Source: Saprospiraceae bacterium
GTDB lineage: Bacteria; Bacteroidota; Bacteroidia; Chitinophagales; Saprospiraceae
Assembly: GCA_013214355.1 (NCBI GenBank)
Contig: JABSSL010000019.1
Coordinates: 117,594-181,593 of the forward strand
Direction of reading: 5' to 3'
Length of the DNA: 64,000 nt
Part shown: piece after piece, positions 61,611 to 64,000 of the stretch
Layout: the number at the start of each line of letters is the position of its first letter
How positions within the stretch are numbered: the stretch's first letter is position 1
Notes under the pieces: generated by a model
The model's database searches: none
The model's input: the letters and a program-made list of their open reading frames with translations, nothing else
Told to the model about the DNA's origin: nothing
Made by a program: the position numbers and the translations under genes

Positions 61611-63068
61611 ATGCCAGAAGCATTAAGAAGAACAAGTGCCATTCCATCTGCCCCTAGCACCACCCGATTCATGTTATTTGGAGGTGGCAATTTCATACGG
61701 GCCTTTGCTGGTTCGATGATCGATTTACTCAATAAAAAGACCTCTTTTGAAGGAGGGATGATGATCGTCAAGCCTACCCAGGGAAGAGATTATTCCGCTC
61801 TGCGACAACAAGACGGTTTATATCATGTAGTGCTGAACGGGCAACAAGATGGGCAACTGATCGATGAGGCGCAATTGGTAACTACAGTAACAGATATTGT
61901 TCATGTCTACGACCAGTGGAAGGAATTTTTAGCCTCAGCTCAAAACAAGGCGCTCCGCTACATCATCTCCAATACCACGGAATCAGGCATTACTTTTTTA
62001 GAAACTGATCAAGCAAATGATGCACCGCCTAGCAGCTTTCCCGCTAAACTCTGCCTGTGGTTACTACAAAGATTTGAACATTTTGGAGCAGATCCAGCTA
62101 CAGGAGTTGTTTGCCTACCCTGTGAATTATCTGCTGATAATGGAACAAGTCTAAAGACCTGCATCCTACAATATGCTGATCTCTGGGACTTGGATCCATC
62201 GTTCAAGGACTGGATCCATAGCAGCTGTACCTTTTGCAATACATTGGTAGACAGAATTGTAACCGGCTACCCTGCTAAGGACGAAGCCAAGTATCACGAT
62301 AAAGTAGGTTTTGTCGACCATTTGATGGCCGTTGGAGAACCTTATCATAGCTGGGTAATCGAAGGGCCTTCTACCCTTGCTCAAGACTTACCTTTCCAAG
62401 AAATCGGTTTAAACGTGAAGTGGGTAGATGACCTGACGAAGTACCGAGAACAAAAAGTAAAGATCCTCAACGGAGCGCACACTTCTATGGTGCCCACTGG
62501 CCATCTGGCGGGTATGCTTAGTGTGAAGGAAACGATTGATCATCCAGAGTTAGGTGCTTTTATAGCCGAATTGCTAGAGGGAGAAGTTTGGCCCACTCTT
62601 GCCTTTGATCGGGCCGACTTAGCGGACTTTACCACAAAAACGATGGATCGCTTTCGCAACCCCTTCTTGTTCCATAAACTTCTTGATATTGCTTTGAACT
62701 CCATCAGTAAATTCAAAGCACGTCTTCTCCCAAGTTTCTTGGAGTACTACGAACTAAATGGTCATTGTCCACCCCGGATCACTTTTGCCTTTAGCTCCCT
62801 ACTCTTGATGTATCGTGGGCAATGGGCCGGGGAAGTGATTCCACTGCGAGACGCTCCTGATGTATTAGCCTTTTGTCAAACCTTATGGGAAGAAAGTGAA
62901 GATCACTTGGAGCTTGTACAGAAATTCTTAGCTAAAGAAGACTTCTGGGGGCGCGACCTTAGTGAAATTCAGGGCCTCGTTGATCTAATGGTCAAGTATG
63001 TGCAAGCTATTCAGCAAGAAGGTGTACTCGCTAGCCTAACCCACATCAAGTCCTTCGCTAACACCTAA
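61611..63068 (+). CDS. uxaB: tagaturonate reductase
   Basis: 485 residues, close to E. coli UxaB. Mannitol-dehydrogenase fold with FMLFGGGNFIRAFAGSMID as the nucleotide-binding start, SNTTESGITF, CLPCELSADNG and the catalytic KVKILNGAHTSMVPTGHLAG block (Lys and His). It reduces D-tagaturonate to D-altronate. Fructuronate reductase (UxuB) is less likely, given the altronate dehydratase beside it. Confidence 0.9.
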   Translation: MPEALRRTSAIPSAPSTTRFMLFGGGNFIRAFAGSMIDLLNKKTSFEGGMMIVKPTQGRDYSALRQQDGLYHVVLNGQQDGQLIDEAQLVTTVTDIVHVYDQWKEFLASAQNKALRYIISNTTESGITFLETDQANDAPPSSFPAKLCLWLLQRFEHFGADPATGVVCLPCELSADNGTSLKTCILQYADLWDLDPSFKDWIHSSCTFCNTLVDRIVTGYPAKDEAKYHDKVGFVDHLMAVGEPYHSWVIEGPSTLAQDLPFQEIGLNVKWVDDLTKYREQKVKILNGAHTSMVPTGHLAGMLSVKETIDHPELGAFIAELLEGEVWPTLAFDRADLADFTTKTMDRFRNPFLFHKLLDIALNSISKFKARLLPSFLEYYELNGHCPPRITFAFSSLLLMYRGQWAGEVIPLRDAPDVLAFCQTLWEESEDHLELVQKFLAKEDFWGRDLSEIQGLVDLMVKYVQAIQQEGVLASLTHIKSFANT

Positions 63069-63082
63069 TAAAGCATTTCCAA

Positions 63083-63910
63083 ATGGTTATTGACTCACAC
63101 CAACATTTCTGGAAGTACGATCCGGTTCGCCATGACTGGATCAATGATGAAATGAGTATCCTAAAGAAGGATTTTCTACCAGCTGATCTGGGTCAAGTTT
63201 ATAAAATAGCCGGGGTAGATGGCTGCGTGGCAGTTCAAGCAGACCAATCCGAGGCAGAAACTGATTTTTTGCTGGAATTAGCTGAACAACATGAGTTTAT
63301 CCTAGGCGTTGTAGGCTGGGTAGATCTTCGATCACCTGATTTGGCGGAACGCCTACTTCATTACAGTGATTATCCAAAACTGAAGGGATTTAGGCATGTG
63401 GTTCAGAGCGAACCTGACCCTAACTTCATGCTTAGAGATGACTTTCAAAAGGGTATCGCACAACTACATGCCCACAATTACACCTATGATATCTTGATTT
63501 TCCCTAATCAGCTGCCCGCGGCTATAGAGACGGTCAAGAATTTCCCAGATCAAAAATTTGTTGTCGATCACATAGCCAAGCCCTATATAAAAGCGGGCAA
63601 AATAGAGCAATGGGCAAAGGATATTGAGAGCATCGCCAGCTTTTCCAACGTGATGTGCAAATTATCGGGTATGGTCACCGAAGCGGACTGGGAAAATTGG
63701 AAGAAAGCTGATTTTGTCCCTTATCTGGAGGTGGTAAACCAGTGCTTTACCGCGGAACGCTTACTATTTGGATCGGACTGGCCAGTTTGCCTACTGGGTG
63801 GGGCTTACTTAGCCATCAAAGACATTTTAGCTGACTACCTAAAGGACTTCTCTGATGCCGATCAGGCAGCCATTTGGGGTGAAAATGCCATGCATTTCTA
63901 TCAACTTTAA
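63083..63910 (+). CDS. amidohydrolase of the L-fucono/L-galactono-1,5-lactonase type
   Basis: 275 residues, COG3618 amidohydrolase. IDSHQHFWKYDPVRHDWI holds the HxH-type metal/active-site residues, VDHIAKPYIKAG (Asp-His), MCKLSGMVTEADW (Lys) and LLFGSDWPVCLL (catalytic Asp). Experimentally known members open 1,5-lactones of L-fuconate or L-galactonate. With LgoD and UxaB/UxaA in the same locus, L-galactono-lactone is the favoured substrate. Confidence 0.85.
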   Translation: MVIDSHQHFWKYDPVRHDWINDEMSILKKDFLPADLGQVYKIAGVDGCVAVQADQSEAETDFLLELAEQHEFILGVVGWVDLRSPDLAERLLHYSDYPKLKGFRHVVQSEPDPNFMLRDDFQKGIAQLHAHNYTYDILIFPNQLPAAIETVKNFPDQKFVVDHIAKPYIKAGKIEQWAKDIESIASFSNVMCKLSGMVTEADWENWKKADFVPYLEVVNQCFTAERLLFGSDWPVCLLGGAYLAIKDILADYLKDFSDADQAAIWGENAMHFYQL

Positions 63911-63921
63911 AACATCAAAAC

Positions 63922-64000
63922 ATGGATTTACAACTTAAAGATAAAGTATATATCGTCACGGGTGGATCAAAAGGTATCGGGGAAGCCATTAGCCGGCATA
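63922..64000 (+). CDS. short-chain dehydrogenase (partial; candidate L-galactose dehydrogenase)
   Basis: Only 26 residues before the window ends: MDLQLKDKVYIVTGG then SKGIGEAISRH, with the TGGSKGIG cofactor loop. It starts 12 bases after the lactonase stop. SDR enzymes of this kind oxidise L-fucose or L-galactose to the lactone. The active site is outside the window, so the substrate rests on context. Confidence 0.7.
   Translation, partial: MDLQLKDKVYIVTGGSKGIGEAISRH

Noticed and set aside
1-64000. CRISPR array, tRNA/rRNA genes, prophage or insertion sequence
   Set aside because: No regular repeats, cloverleaf or rRNA sequence, transposase, integrase or phage structural gene was recognised on either strand.

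Overview
The window looks like chromosomal DNA from a marine, aerobic member of the Bacteroidota, most likely near the Saprospirales. This is inferred from gene content, not from a marker gene. The pointers are a TonB receptor with a carboxypeptidase-regulatory-like N-terminus, a paired planctomycete-type cytochrome c (DUF1549/DUF1553) and DUF1501 protein, an exported caspase, several lipoproteins, a photolyase cluster, TRAP transport, and genes without clear Shine-Dalgarno sites. No rRNA, tRNA, CRISPR array, insertion sequence or prophage was recognised. The first and last genes are cut by the window ends.

Layout. 0-8 kb: the tail of a tricorn-like S41 peptidase, a TonB receptor, a convergent YceI / SUMF1-like / ApbE operon, then 5-oxoprolinase pxpABC. 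8-17 kb: a small DUF2945-like protein, ornithine aminotransferase divergent from an Lrp-type regulator with a symmetric operator candidate, thioesterase II, a CBS protein, a hibernation factor, and a TRAP transporter next to a 2-keto-3-deoxy sugar-acid kinase. 17-26 kb: an extradiol-type dioxygenase, CPBP and MATE membrane proteins, a glycosyltransferase, a polysaccharide deacetylase with a possible gene remnant downstream, a sugar oxidoreductase with a DUF1080-like lipoprotein, and a split YeeE/YedE transporter.

26-35 kb is the least characterised stretch. It holds an exported coiled-coil protein, two tandemly duplicated lipoproteins of unknown family, a probable outer-membrane protein, a one-pass membrane protein, and a 1054-residue exported caspase-family protein with an intact His/Cys pair. 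35-46 kb: a DEAD-type helicase, methyltransferase, pirin, a sulfur operon (CstB-like persulfide dioxygenase-rhodanese, SulP, rhodanese) ending in a very strong hairpin, and a five-gene photolyase operon that includes a 49-residue DUF2256 gene. 46-57 kb: the DUF1553/DUF1501/AraC operon, an epimerase, a large zinc metalloprotease, and Crp/Fnr and ArsR regulators with a 56-residue gene coupled to the Crp/Fnr gene.

57-64 kb is the most coherent system. A LacI regulator with an 18-bp palindromic operator lies between an L-galactonate 5-dehydrogenase (LgoD-like) gene and an operon of KDPG aldolase, altronate dehydratase, tagaturonate reductase, an L-fucono/L-galactono-lactonase-type amidohydrolase and a truncated short-chain dehydrogenase. 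Read together they give a route from L-galactose through L-galactonate, tagaturonate, altronate and KDG to pyruvate and glyceraldehyde-3-phosphate. Only the KDG kinase is missing locally. L-galactose occurs in red-algal galactans, which would suit a marine polymer degrader.
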